Shown piece by piece: positions 34,776 to 44,023 of a stretch of DNA of 64,000 nucleotides (position 1 is the stretch's first letter; every line of letters starts with the position of its first letter). The translations under genes and the position numbers were made by a program. This DNA comes from Rhodopirellula sp. P2 (GTDB taxonomy: Bacteria > Planctomycetota > Planctomycetia > Pirellulales > Pirellulaceae): NCBI RefSeq assembly GCF_028768465.1, contig NZ_CP118225.1, positions 4,755,001 to 4,819,000 of the forward strand. Direction: 5' to 3'. The notes beneath the pieces are model-generated. The model was not told where the DNA came from. It saw only the letters and a program-made list of their open reading frames with translations, and did no database searches.

Positions 34776-36269
34776 ATGCAACGCATTCCCTCGATTCACT
34801 CCGTTTGCTTCACGCTCTTCGCCGTTTGCTTGCTCGGGCGTCCAGCCATGGCCGATGATCGCCCCAACATCGTCTGGATCATTCCCGATGACATGTCCGC
34901 GCATTTTTCCTGCTACGGGGAGACCGCCATCGAGACGCCCCACGTCGATGCCTTGGCCAAGGGCGGCGTGCAGTTCAACCAGGCGTACGTGACCGCGCCG
35001 GTTTGCTCCACCTGCCGTTCCGCGTTCATCACTGGAATGTATCAAACATCCATCGGTGCTCATCACCATCGCAGCGGTCGCGGAACCGAGAAGATCGAAC
35101 TTCCCGACAACGTGACGATGGTGCCCAAGTTGTTTCAAGACGCGGGCTACCACACTTCAATCACCGGCTGGCCGCTCAACGGACGCTTCGGCAAAACGGA
35201 CTACAACTTTGAGTGGGACGAATCCATCTACGACTCCGCGGACTGGACTGATCACCGACCTGAGCAACCGTTCTTCGCTCAAATCCAAACCCAAGGCGGC
35301 AAACTCCGTGGGAAAGACACGAAGGGCTGGAACAAAGTCGCCAACTCCGCACGCAAGCTGTTCGGTGAATCAACACCGCTGGATTCCGTGATCCTGCCGC
35401 CGTATTACCCCAACCATCCAGACATCGTGCGCGACTGGGCCGCTTACCTGGATTCGGTCCGCATGACCGATGCGATGGTCGGCGAAGTGGTCGCAAAGCT
35501 GGAAGAACAGGGCGTCCGCAAAAACACTCTGATCCTGTTCATGACCGACCATGGAATCAGCCACGGCCGGGGGAAACAGTTCCTGTACGACGAAGGCTTG
35601 CACGTGCCGTTGGTCCTCAACGGCCCCGGCATCGAGCCTGGCACCGTCCGAGACGACTTGGTCGAGCACATTGACATCGCGGCGTTGTCATTGGCCGCAG
35701 CGGGAATTGAAATCCCTGCGGCGATGCAAGCCCGCAACATTCTTGCCGACGACTACGAACCGAGAGACGCCGTTTTTGCGGCTCGCGATCGATGCGATGA
35801 AACGGTCGATCACATTCGGTCCGTTCGAACGGACCGCTTCAAGTACATCCGCAATTTCCTGCCCCACCGGCCCTATTTGCAACCGTGTGCGTACAAGGAT
35901 GCCAAAGCAATTCTGATCGCACTGCGTGAGTGCCACGATGCCGGCACGTTGGATGAGAACCAGTCACTTCTCTTTCGAGACGTCCGGCCGGAAGAGGAGT
36001 TGTATGACTTGGAAAATGACCCGTATGAATTGCACAATTTGGCCAGTGATCCGGAACACCAATCCACGTTGGTTGCCTTGCGTGAAAAGCTGAATGACTG
36101 GATGGCGCAGACCAACGATCAGGGGCAAACGCCCGAGCCACCTGCCCAGTACGAAAGCGACATGAAGGTCTACCTGGACACCCTGCGCATCCGCTCGACA
36201 CCCGAGCATCTAAAAACCGTGGAAGAAAACATCCAGTGGATGGAAACCATGGCTGCCGAGGGCAAGTGA
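34776..36269 (+). CDS. secreted sulfatase (S1 family)
   Basis: About 497 aa from ATG 34776, chosen for the signal peptide (SIHSVCFTLFAVCLLGRPAMAD). NIVWIIPDDMSAHFSCYGE near residue 29 carries the metal-binding Asp pair. The modification region is APVCSTCRSAFITGMYQTSIGAHHH near 73, so the signature is C-S-T-C-R with Thr in place of the usual Pro/Ala. MTDHGISHGRGKQFLYDEGLHVPL is the second metal-site segment, and EELYDLENDPYELHNLA closes the family core. Its overall organisation matches the sulfatase at 4195-5643 (shared VRTDRFKYIRNF..., RPYLQ). It probably desulfates an external polysaccharide. It is single on its strand, divergent from the LamG-like gene. Confidence 0.92.
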   Translation: MQRIPSIHSVCFTLFAVCLLGRPAMADDRPNIVWIIPDDMSAHFSCYGETAIETPHVDALAKGGVQFNQAYVTAPVCSTCRSAFITGMYQTSIGAHHHRSGRGTEKIELPDNVTMVPKLFQDAGYHTSITGWPLNGRFGKTDYNFEWDESIYDSADWTDHRPEQPFFAQIQTQGGKLRGKDTKGWNKVANSARKLFGESTPLDSVILPPYYPNHPDIVRDWAAYLDSVRMTDAMVGEVVAKLEEQGVRKNTLILFMTDHGISHGRGKQFLYDEGLHVPLVLNGPGIEPGTVRDDLVEHIDIAALSLAAAGIEIPAAMQARNILADDYEPRDAVFAARDRCDETVDHIRSVRTDRFKYIRNFLPHRPYLQPCAYKDAKAILIALRECHDAGTLDENQSLLFRDVRPEEELYDLENDPYELHNLASDPEHQSTLVALREKLNDWMAQTNDQGQTPEPPAQYESDMKVYLDTLRIRSTPEHLKTVEENIQWMETMAAEGK

Positions 36270-36520
36270 TCTCGCCGAGCAACATTGAATGGAAACCCGA
36301 AGCGTCAGCGAGGCACCGCACAGCATCCCGACGACGGCCCCATCCGGGGCGACTTTGTTTGTTCCCGCCACCGGTCTCGGGGCTTCCACCCCGAGCTAAC
36401 GACGGCGGCCCCTCCGGGGCGATGCCAGGAAACCCGACGCGTCGCGGGGCTGGCACTGACTCCGACGTGTTGGCGACGACCGCAGGGCATCATCACCGGC
36501 ACCTCCCAAACCAAACGAAT
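36270..36520. repeat. intergenic repeat-like GC-rich segment
   Basis: 36330-36460 holds CCATCCGGGGCGA, TCGGGGCTTCCACCCCGA and CCCCTCCGGGGCGAT hairpins in the style of the other intergenic repeats, and a GCGTCGCGGGGCTGGCACTGA string. No gene is supported. Confidence 0.4.
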
Positions 36521-36521
36521 C

Positions 36522-36589
36522 GGGAGTGCGCATCTTTCCCCAGGTGAAATTTGCGCACTTTTTAGGGGAAACCCCCATTTTGGGAGTGC
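36522..36589. promoter_or_regulatory. possible operator of the toxin-antitoxin pair
   Basis: GTGCGCA (36526-36532) and TGCGCAC (36552-36558) form an inverted repeat, and GGGAGTGC occurs twice in direct orientation (36522-36529, 36582-36589). They lie 47-114 bp before the antitoxin start, where such modules are usually autorepressed. A good SD (AAAGGAG, 36624-36630) follows. Confidence 0.4.
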
Positions 36590-36635
36590 ACAATTCGACT
36601 ACAACCGCTAACATGGGGGGACAAAGGAGACTCCA

Positions 36636-36842
36636 ATGAACGAAACACTGAACACCTCGGCGAAGTTTGCGGCTCGCGACACCATTGACAGTCTGCCCGA
36701 TGGCGCAAGCTGGGACGAAGTGCTGTACCGCTTGTACATCCGACAAAAGATCGAATCTGGTCTCGCCACCGCCGAATCGTCACGATTGGTTGGCACCGAA
36801 ACTGTCCGCGAACAATGGAATCAAACTCGCAATGCAAGTTAG
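36636..36842 (+). CDS. putative antitoxin (addiction-module component type)
   Basis: 68 aa, ATG 36636, with AAAGGAG 6 nt upstream. The sequence MNETLNTSAKFAARDTIDSLPDGASWDEVLYRLYIRQKIESGLA...SRLVGTETVREQW has the pattern of small antitoxins in which an N-terminal DNA-binding part is followed by a toxin-binding tail. The last codons overlap the toxin start by 11 nt, the usual order (antitoxin first). It would neutralise the ParE-like toxin and repress the operon. The family name is not certain; the pairing gives the call. Confidence 0.8.
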   Translation: MNETLNTSAKFAARDTIDSLPDGASWDEVLYRLYIRQKIESGLATAESSRLVGTETVREQWNQTRNAS

Positions 36843-37128
36843 TTGGACCGAATACGCGGTTTCGGACTTGATGGCGATTCGCGACTACATTGGGCGCGAT
36901 TGCGACAAGTTTGCGGACTTGATCTTCGAACGCATCGTCGAGCAAACCGAACGGCTGCTGGAATGCCCTGATGCGGGTTCCATCGTGCCTGAGTTTGGTC
37001 GCGCAGATGTATCCGAGATCCAGGTCAACTCGTATCGCATCGTTCACCAAGTGTTCGACGATGAGGTTCGGGTCCTAACGGTGTCGCATGCGACCGCCCC
37101 CTGTGCCATGCACGTCGGCGATCTCTAA
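36832..37128 (+). CDS. ParE/RelE-family toxin
   Basis: 98 aa from ATG 36832, overlapping the antitoxin gene. ParE-type features are VSWTEYAVSDLMAIRDYIGRDCDKFADLIFERIVEQTERLLECPDAGSIVPEFGRADVSEIQVNSYRIVHQVFDDEVRVLTVSH: the W/Y-x-x-x-A-x-x-D-L-x-x-I-x-x-Y-I start, P-x-x-G...P-E centre, and YRIVHQV-x-D-x-V-x-V-L-x-V-x-H end are the family pattern. ParE toxins poison gyrase, whereas RelE-type relatives cleave mRNA; the DxxxIRDYI helix favours ParE. It is a chromosomal addiction or stress module. Confidence 0.88.
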   Translation: MQVSWTEYAVSDLMAIRDYIGRDCDKFADLIFERIVEQTERLLECPDAGSIVPEFGRADVSEIQVNSYRIVHQVFDDEVRVLTVSHATAPCAMHVGDL

Positions 37129-37353
37129 CGAGACGGCGTCACGTTTCCGCGAATCATCACCGAATCTGCCGTTTTGAAATTGCGGCGATGCGATTTGGTT
37201 GAGCGGTCAAGGGCTATCTTCAACTTCTACGCGGCGGTCTGAGCTTGCCCGTTGGTCAACCAGCGACAGGCTACGACGCCGATTTCACGGAAGGTGCCAC
37301 TGCCCCGCGCAGAGCTGGGGTTTCTCCCCTGCCCGAAACCACCAGCGGTTGCT

Positions 37354-39075
37354 TTATTCCAGGCGTCGATATCGTTTGGAAAACACCAGCATCGTGACCA
37401 TCCACCAGCCCCCCAGAAACAAGGGGGCTGCGTCAGGGAACGCAATGCATGCGAACGCCATCCCGATGAAGCCCATCCCCAGAAGCGCGCTGCCGCCCCA
37501 CATGTGTCCCGCAATGGCGATGAAGGCGAACCCGCTCATGATGCAGGCCATCACCATCACGCCGGAGTGATCCAGGTAACCGCTGATCCAGAGCAGATTG
37601 ATGCTGGACAACGCGACCAGATACCCCAGCCACACCGACCAAACCGGGCGTTCCGCCGAGACTCGCGGCAACCACAGCCCGTCTCGAGCTCGTCCAATCA
37701 CCCATGCGATCCCCGCTAGCATTGACACCCGCGGCACAAAGTAGCCCCAAAACGCGGGCGCACTCCACGCCGACAAGTCATTGGGTGTGTCGAGATAGAT
37801 CCACTTCATCACCACAAACATCGCGACGTGAGTGGCCAACACAACGTAGCCAATCCGGCGCAGCGCCAATCCCCAATTCTGGAACGCATGCAAGTGCTGA
37901 TCCCGCGCTAGCTCTCGCGACATTCGATGCACCAAACCATCTGGCGCGGCAAGCGGTGTGTCACCTTCCAAGATCCGATCCAAATCATCGGCCAAATCGT
38001 CAGCGGATCGATAACGTTCGCTCGGGACAAACGCCATCGCTCGTTCGATCACGTGATCCAAATCGACTAACTCGGGCAAGCGTGGCATGCCGCCCGGCCA
38101 AGCCAATCGCAACGAAGGGGGTTCATCCGATAAGACTCGCGCGAGCACTTCCGCTGTTGAATCACCACGATGAGGAGGTGATCCGGTCAACATTGCGAAC
38201 AGGATTCCCCCCAAGGCGTACACATCCACGGCGTCGGTGAGATCCCCTGAGCCGCGAGCCTGTTCGGGGCTCATGTAGTGAGGCGTTCCGAGGACCTGCC
38301 CGTTGCGAGTCAATTCCGGCGAATCACGATGAAACTTGGCCAATCCAAAGTCGACAATCTTCGGGACACCCTCATCCAGCAACACATTCTCGGGCTTCAG
38401 ATCGCGGTGAATGATCCCGCGGGAGTGTGCGTAGGCAACGCCTCGACAAATGTCACGAACCAAAGTCACCGTCTGCATCACGCACGCTTTCAGCTCCGCC
38501 TTGCCCAGTTCATCTGCATTCCAGCACGTCCGCCTGTCGTCGACTTGCGTTTGCAGTGAATCGCCGGGGACCATTGGCATCACGAAGTAGTCGATCCCTC
38601 GCCAACATCCGATGCTGTGAATCGCCAAAATGTTCGGATGCGAGAGGGATGCCGCCGCTTCGCTTTCCACGCGAAAACGAACCCGCATCTCATCGTTGGC
38701 CAGGACTCCGTCCCCGATCAGCTTGATCGCGACCACACGCCGAAGTGATTCCTGCTTGGCTTCGTAGACAACGCCCATCCCCCCGCGGGCAACTTCTCGC
38801 ACCAATCGAAACTCACCGATCATCTGCCCAACCAACGACACGGGTTCAGGCTCTTCACTGCCCAACCAACGGTGGTTTCGGAAAAAATCTTTCAGCTCGT
38901 CAGCGTGTTCCGGATGTCGCTGCAGGTACTCGTGTGGATCCGGTCGTTCGCCTTCCTCTTCACGCAGCAGGATCTCTGCCAACACGGAATCCAAGCTCGA
39001 TGGCGAATCGGAATCGTTCACAAGATCTTCAATGCAAGAAAAATGGCCGAGAAACGCCCTGCGTTTCCCGGCCAT
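37354..39075 (-). CDS. membrane-anchored serine/threonine protein kinase
   Basis: 573 aa (a GTG at 39021 is an alternative start that removes 18 poorly coding-like residues). The kinase domain spans about 88-350: GEFRLVREVARGGMGVVYEAKQ (Gly loop), VVAIKLIGDG (catalytic Lys), IIHRDLKPENVLLD (HRD loop), KIVDFGLAKF (DFG), TPHYMSPEQARGSGDLTDAVDVYALG. The N-terminus LAEILLREEEGERPDPHEYLQRHPEHADELKDFF is the planctomycete kinase leader. Four or five transmembrane helices follow residue 400, and no extracellular sensor domain is present. It phosphorylates Ser/Thr in unknown partners. No linked phosphatase is seen. Confidence 0.93.
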   Translation of the reverse strand: MAGKRRAFLGHFSCIEDLVNDSDSPSSLDSVLAEILLREEEGERPDPHEYLQRHPEHADELKDFFRNHRWLGSEEPEPVSLVGQMIGEFRLVREVARGGMGVVYEAKQESLRRVVAIKLIGDGVLANDEMRVRFRVESEAAASLSHPNILAIHSIGCWRGIDYFVMPMVPGDSLQTQVDDRRTCWNADELGKAELKACVMQTVTLVRDICRGVAYAHSRGIIHRDLKPENVLLDEGVPKIVDFGLAKFHRDSPELTRNGQVLGTPHYMSPEQARGSGDLTDAVDVYALGGILFAMLTGSPPHRGDSTAEVLARVLSDEPPSLRLAWPGGMPRLPELVDLDHVIERAMAFVPSERYRSADDLADDLDRILEGDTPLAAPDGLVHRMSRELARDQHLHAFQNWGLALRRIGYVVLATHVAMFVVMKWIYLDTPNDLSAWSAPAFWGYFVPRVSMLAGIAWVIGRARDGLWLPRVSAERPVWSVWLGYLVALSSINLLWISGYLDHSGVMVMACIMSGFAFIAIAGHMWGGSALLGMGFIGMAFACIAFPDAAPLFLGGWWMVTMLVFSKRYRRLE

Positions 39076-39167
39076 TGTAGCTTGCGAGCAGCGAGGTCGC
39101 CCGCTGTCTCAGCGACATCGCAGGCAACTTCCAACCACGGCGTCCTGATCCGAATCTCGGGGACCGG

Positions 39168-40604
39168 TCAGGCAATCAACTCGTGAATCACTTCTCCACC
39201 GAACTGCGACAGTTGTTTGTAGCGTCCGCCATGGAAATACGTGAGTTTGTTGTCGTCCAACCCCAGCAAGTTCAACATGGTCACGTGCACGTCGCGAATC
39301 GGGTGAACACACTCGACGGCCTTGGCTCCGATTTCATCGGTTGCTCCCACGACGGCACCTCGACGCGTGCCACCGCCAGCGAACCACATCGTCATCGCAT
39401 CGATGTTGTGATCCCGACCCAACGCCGTCACTCCACCACGATAGTTGTTGTCGGGGGTGCGTCCGAACTCGCCTGTCCAAACGACCAACGTGTCATCCAG
39501 CATCCCGCGTTGTTTCAAGTCTTTGATCAATGCTGCGATCGGCTTGTCGACACTTTTGATTCGAGCCGCGTGCCCTCGTTCCAAGTAATCATGGCTGTCC
39601 CATCCACCTGAGAAGATCTGCACGAAGCGAACGCCTTCTTCCACCATTCGACGAGCCATCAAACATTGCTTGCCGAAGGCTGCTGTTTCCGGATCATCCA
39701 AGCCGTAGGAATCCAACACGTGCTGAGGTTCGGTTTGCAAGTCGATCAAGTTGGGAACCGAGGTCTGCATGCGGAACGCCAACTCATAGCTTTCCATCCG
39801 TGCGGCCAGTTCTCCCGCGTTGGGATGTTGCTGCAGCGAACTGGATTGCAAGTGATCCTTGTTGAGTGCGGCCAACTCATCGAGCATCCGCCGCTGGTGC
39901 TCACGGCTGCGATAGTCACCAGGCTTCAAATCCAAAATCGGAGAGCCTTGGGCACGTAGCGTTGTGCCTTGATAGTAGGCGGGCAAAAAGCCATTGGACC
40001 AGTTCGCGCTGCCGGCCTGTGGCATCGCAAGTTCCGTCATCACGACAAAGCCAGGCAAGTTCTGATTCTCGCTGCCCAACCCGTACGTCGCCCAGGCTCC
40101 GACAGCCGGGTCACCGCCCAGTCGACTGCCGGTGTTCATATGCAGCAACGCCTCGGGGTGATTCAACGACTCCGCTTGGCAACCGCGATAGACACACAGT
40201 TCATCCGCGACTTCCGGGTCGGCTAGATGGACGAATTGATCACACATGTCCAAGCCAGATTGGCCGACCTGGCGTGACTTGAACGGGCTGCCGACGTAAA
40301 ACCGTTTTCCAGTCGCCAAACCTTCGGTGCGTTTCGATTCGGTCACATGCAAGCGATCCAATTCGGGCTTGGGATCAAACGTGTCCATCTGCCCAGGGCC
40401 ACCCTCCATGAAGAGCATGATGACCGCCTTGGCTTTTGGCGGAATCATTGGCTTCTTAGGAGCCAACGGCGAGGCGGCCGAACCGGAGCCGGAGGCATCG
40501 ACGTTGTCGGCAGCCAATTGTGACGTCAGGGCAAGCGAACCAAGCGACGCACCCAGGCCACAAAAGAAATTGCGACGCTGTAACATTTGCCACGAAGACT
40601 GCAT
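39168..40604 (-). CDS. DUF1501 protein, Tat-exported
   Basis: 478 aa. The N-terminus LQRRNFFCGLGASLGSLALTSQLAA is a twin-arginine signal. DUF1501 features are KAKAVIMLFMEGGPGQMDTFDPKP (near 58), CRGCQAESLNHPEALLHMNTGS, and WTGEFGRTPDNNYRGG..GRDHNIDAMTMWFAGGGTRRGAVVGATDE near the end. DUF1501 is an alkaline-phosphatase/sulfatase-like fold of unknown activity, usually paired with a DUF1549/DUF1553 cytochrome gene in Planctomycetes. That partner is absent here, so this is an orphan copy. Confidence 0.9.
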   Translation of the reverse strand: MQSSWQMLQRRNFFCGLGASLGSLALTSQLAADNVDASGSGSAASPLAPKKPMIPPKAKAVIMLFMEGGPGQMDTFDPKPELDRLHVTESKRTEGLATGKRFYVGSPFKSRQVGQSGLDMCDQFVHLADPEVADELCVYRGCQAESLNHPEALLHMNTGSRLGGDPAVGAWATYGLGSENQNLPGFVVMTELAMPQAGSANWSNGFLPAYYQGTTLRAQGSPILDLKPGDYRSREHQRRMLDELAALNKDHLQSSSLQQHPNAGELAARMESYELAFRMQTSVPNLIDLQTEPQHVLDSYGLDDPETAAFGKQCLMARRMVEEGVRFVQIFSGGWDSHDYLERGHAARIKSVDKPIAALIKDLKQRGMLDDTLVVWTGEFGRTPDNNYRGGVTALGRDHNIDAMTMWFAGGGTRRGAVVGATDEIGAKAVECVHPIRDVHVTMLNLLGLDDNKLTYFHGGRYKQLSQFGGEVIHELIA

Positions 40605-40736
40605 GGGATTTCATCTCGAATGAGGAAGGCGGGGATTCTGCGGGACACCCTATTCTAGCCGAGCCCCTTTCGATTCGTCGAATCTATAGGGGACCTTTCG
40701 GCCAATCCGGCTCAATTGACCCGCGTTTTCTATAGA

Positions 40737-43700
40737 TCAGGGCTGCGCATCGAAGGAGTGATTGATCACTCGATTCCCATCTTGTTCGATGGCACGCAAC
40801 CACATTCGTGTGCCGATCAATTGACTCCCCAGCGGCCAGTCAATGTTTCGCTCAACCGTCTCACGTGGTGGCAGCACCAACACCCGACGCTCGTACTGAC
40901 GCTCGCGGCCAGCGAACAACAGGCAGTCAAAATTCGTCAGCCGATTGGTGTGATTGACCATCTCGATTTTGACTCGCATCCGCCCTCCCTGATCGTCATC
41001 GATCAGCCGAGTGCTGACCCGAATGTCAAATCCGTCGGGGCCAATGCTCATTGTCCGGTGGACTCGAATCACGGTCGGAGGCAATGTCTCAAAACGGAAA
41101 TCCAGTGGCAGTTGGTACGCACCGATCGTGGCATTGTTCTCCAACGTCACCCCAAACTCGACTTGATTGGATTCATTGGGAAGCAAATTCCAGGGTTTCA
41201 TTCCCGCGTCCAAACGCCAGGAATCAGGGGCCACCATGGCGATCTCGCCCGACAACGACTGCTTGATCGGGTTGCGGAACCTCACGCCCAAGGGTTGCTG
41301 AAGTCCCAACAACGAATCGATCCGAGTCCGATCGAGACGAACGGACATTCGAAAATCGGCAAGTGATTGATCGATTCCGACGTAGAACTTCGGCACGCGG
41401 TCGACGACCAATCGTTGCACACGTCGTCCCTCGTGTTCAATCACTTCGACTGGTTTGCGACGCCCCCAGACGTCCACTTCGTAGACGTTCTCACCCAAGT
41501 ACAAATGCTCGACGGTTGGTGAATCGGACCACACCATCAGCAACGATTCCGTTTCGCCTCGGAAGACAATGTTGTCGCTATGGTTTTGCAATCGCAAAGA
41601 TCCTGCATTGGTCCGATGCCCCAGCAGCAGACTGGTGGTTCGGAACGGGAGCAACAGTTCGTCAGGACGCCCGTCGCGGGTCAGGACCGCTGCATCATCA
41701 TCCATGGGGGCACTCAAGAACGCCGCGCCCACCTTGTGCCCCCGTGTCGCCGCCATCCGAAGAACCAGATCACTGATTCGTGAATCGAGGTCGTACTTCT
41801 TTCGCGAAATCGGATTGATCGTCAACCAAGTGGCTGGCAGACGTGCCGTCGCGCCTCCACCGGCCATCACCGCCTCTTCACGTGCTTTCACTTCGCGATC
41901 CAGCATCGCGTCCATCTCCGCCGCCGTCAGTGGCGACGACGAATGACGATGCAACCCTCGCCAACTGTCACCCACGGATGCAGGCGGCGTGTCCACCCAG
42001 GACCACGCGATCATGGTCTGGATGGGCTGCCCGAACCCTTGCAGGCCAGTCGAGATCGCTTCCAATGTTTCCAGAATATTGGATTGCCCCATGAAGCTTT
42101 GGTCATCATCGGCACCCAATTGCCACAACCGAATTCGCGTCGTCATTCGGTTCATGAGCGGTTCCAACTCAGGCCGCCAAGCCGATTCATCGCGCAGCAG
42201 GTTGGCCACCCGCGTGTCCGATTGCTCGCGGAGTTGGTAAGCCGGCAAACGATCCTCCGGCGGTTGATCCAACAATCCGATGGGCTGAATCCCAAGGTCA
42301 CGCAATCGAAACGCAAGCAGCGCTGCCGCATCGGCATGATCGCTGTCCTCGGGACCGAACCAGACCGGTAGCTTCGCCCATCCGATCCCTACCAATTGCA
42401 TCCACTTCGCCAATTCCCGTTCACGCAACTTGCCTTTCCGGTGCCGCTGCATGATCTCCCCAGGCACCGTCCATCCAAACGGAGTCGGATCAATGATATC
42501 GGATTCCGACTGGAAGGTCGCCAGCGATGGCAATCCAAGAATGGATTCTTGCGTGCGGGATGGATCGCCAAATTCGGCGGGATCATTGGTGATCCGCCCC
42601 AACACCACAAAGGAGGTTTCGTTGGCCAAGGAAGCACCGCGTTCGTTTTCCATCGAAGCGGCAATGCGATAGTAACCAGGCTTGAGGTCACTCAGATCCC
42701 ATCGGTACCGCAGGGAACTTGAACCATCCAGTTCAATGTTCCCTTGGCTGGGCGAGGTGCCGTCCGCGAGCGCGGAGTCCTCTTCTTCCTTCACGTCACC
42801 AGGCTGACCCGATTCCTGACTCTTCTCTGCCTCGGCTTCCTCTGCTAGCAAACGCGCCGCCTCTTCGACCGGATCGATCGCTCGCGAGAACGTTCCGAGC
42901 GTTCGCCGTTCGTGATCGTACAACCTCAACCGCAAACGGGTGTGCTCATTGGACAATCCCAGCATCTCACTCATCACGACCACCGTCTGCCCGGGCAAGT
43001 ACACTCCCAGGTCATGGTCCGTCGCAATTTTCAACTGCGGGAATTGCCGAAACATGACGTTGTCGAATCCGACTTTTCCGGTGATGTCTTCCAGCCCATC
43101 TTCGCCCCCACCAACCATCAACCGAACATACATGCGGTCTGAATTTCGTGGTGGCAAGAGGTCCTTCAGCACCAAGGTGGTCCAGTCGGTTGTTTGGGTG
43201 ACGTGTTCCGTTTCTCGGACTCCAAGTTCCTTGCCTTCCGAATCTTGGAAGACCACTTGCGCGAAGACGTGGTCGTGAACCAATCCCTCCGTCCGAACAT
43301 CCACGCTGAACTGGTACTGAAACGTCGGGTTGGCGGGCAACGAAGGCGACTCGACTCGGGCCAGCCCACCGTCCAGCCGAATCGTCAAGCAACGGTCCAC
43401 CAGCAGATCCGCCATCGAGGGTGGCAGCGGTGACAACTCGGGATAGAGTCGCCGCAGTTTTTGCCACGGGCGGAGGGCCGCGGTGTCCAGAGGCAGGACT
43501 GCTTTCTCCAGCTCCGGATCACGGGCCTCGATTTGAATGCTGACATAGTTGGGAAATCCCGCCCCGTCATAGCGCAACCAGTTGTCCGGCCAGCCGCCGA
43601 AATCCTTGTCGGAAGCTCGGGAAAAATCCCAACGAAAACGTCTCAGTCCGGCCGGTCCGCGCGTCGATTCCACGCTGCTTCGCTCGATCAATGCTTCCCG

Positions 43701-43991
43701 GGGAATGCGTTCCCGCCGCTGCCGCTCGTAACGCGACCCATTCTGGGCATCCGCCTGGGGAAGTGAATTTCCCACCACCAGCCACACCAGCATCAAACTC
43801 GCAAAGATCGTGCGTGGCCAAGCGTCCCGGCGGACGGACCACGTCGCCCCCCCAGGATCCCCCGCAAACACGCCTTGGCCCCGTGCCATTCGCAAAGCCA
43901 CCGCCAATCGGTGAAACACGCGACCCCGGCTCGATGTTTGCGACCGGAAGGCGTATTGTGAAGGGTCGAGTTGGATCAAGTGGTCCACCAT
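40737..43991 (-). CDS. large exported protein with CBM-like and glycoside-hydrolase-like regions
   Basis: About 1084 aa from ATG 43991; the frame continues upstream across the divergent gene, which is unlikely to be coding. A hydrophobic segment (TIFASLMLVWLVVGNSLPQADAQ, about 62-84) is a late signal peptide. A jelly-roll-like region follows (RWDFSRASDKDFGGWPDNW, FQYQFSVDVRTEGLVHDHVFAQVVFQDSEG), resembling CBM4/9-type domains, then a Glu-rich insert. From about residue 500 comes a (beta/alpha)8-like region (WMQLVGIGWAKLPVWFGPEDSDHADAAALLAFRLRDLGIQPIGLLDQP, RIRLWQLGADDD). The C-terminus is beta-rich and may be NPCBM-like. Exact family unknown; catalytic Glu residues cannot be assigned. It may act on extracellular polysaccharide. 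Confidence 0.65.
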   Translation of the reverse strand: MVDHLIQLDPSQYAFRSQTSSRGRVFHRLAVALRMARGQGVFAGDPGGATWSVRRDAWPRTIFASLMLVWLVVGNSLPQADAQNGSRYERQRRERIPREALIERSSVESTRGPAGLRRFRWDFSRASDKDFGGWPDNWLRYDGAGFPNYVSIQIEARDPELEKAVLPLDTAALRPWQKLRRLYPELSPLPPSMADLLVDRCLTIRLDGGLARVESPSLPANPTFQYQFSVDVRTEGLVHDHVFAQVVFQDSEGKELGVRETEHVTQTTDWTTLVLKDLLPPRNSDRMYVRLMVGGGEDGLEDITGKVGFDNVMFRQFPQLKIATDHDLGVYLPGQTVVVMSEMLGLSNEHTRLRLRLYDHERRTLGTFSRAIDPVEEAARLLAEEAEAEKSQESGQPGDVKEEEDSALADGTSPSQGNIELDGSSSLRYRWDLSDLKPGYYRIAASMENERGASLANETSFVVLGRITNDPAEFGDPSRTQESILGLPSLATFQSESDIIDPTPFGWTVPGEIMQRHRKGKLRERELAKWMQLVGIGWAKLPVWFGPEDSDHADAAALLAFRLRDLGIQPIGLLDQPPEDRLPAYQLREQSDTRVANLLRDESAWRPELEPLMNRMTTRIRLWQLGADDDQSFMGQSNILETLEAISTGLQGFGQPIQTMIAWSWVDTPPASVGDSWRGLHRHSSSPLTAAEMDAMLDREVKAREEAVMAGGGATARLPATWLTINPISRKKYDLDSRISDLVLRMAATRGHKVGAAFLSAPMDDDAAVLTRDGRPDELLLPFRTTSLLLGHRTNAGSLRLQNHSDNIVFRGETESLLMVWSDSPTVEHLYLGENVYEVDVWGRRKPVEVIEHEGRRVQRLVVDRVPKFYVGIDQSLADFRMSVRLDRTRIDSLLGLQQPLGVRFRNPIKQSLSGEIAMVAPDSWRLDAGMKPWNLLPNESNQVEFGVTLENNATIGAYQLPLDFRFETLPPTVIRVHRTMSIGPDGFDIRVSTRLIDDDQGGRMRVKIEMVNHTNRLTNFDCLLFAGRERQYERRVLVLPPRETVERNIDWPLGSQLIGTRMWLRAIEQDGNRVINHSFDAQP

Positions 43992-44023
43992 GACCTGGTT
44001 GCCTGCGTCGGAGAACGAATCGA

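Noticed and set aside
36667-36831. Longer upstream start for the ParE toxin
   Set aside because: The extension lies antiparallel in frame to the antitoxin gene and is Pro/Lys/Cys-rich; ATG 36832 gives the normal family length.
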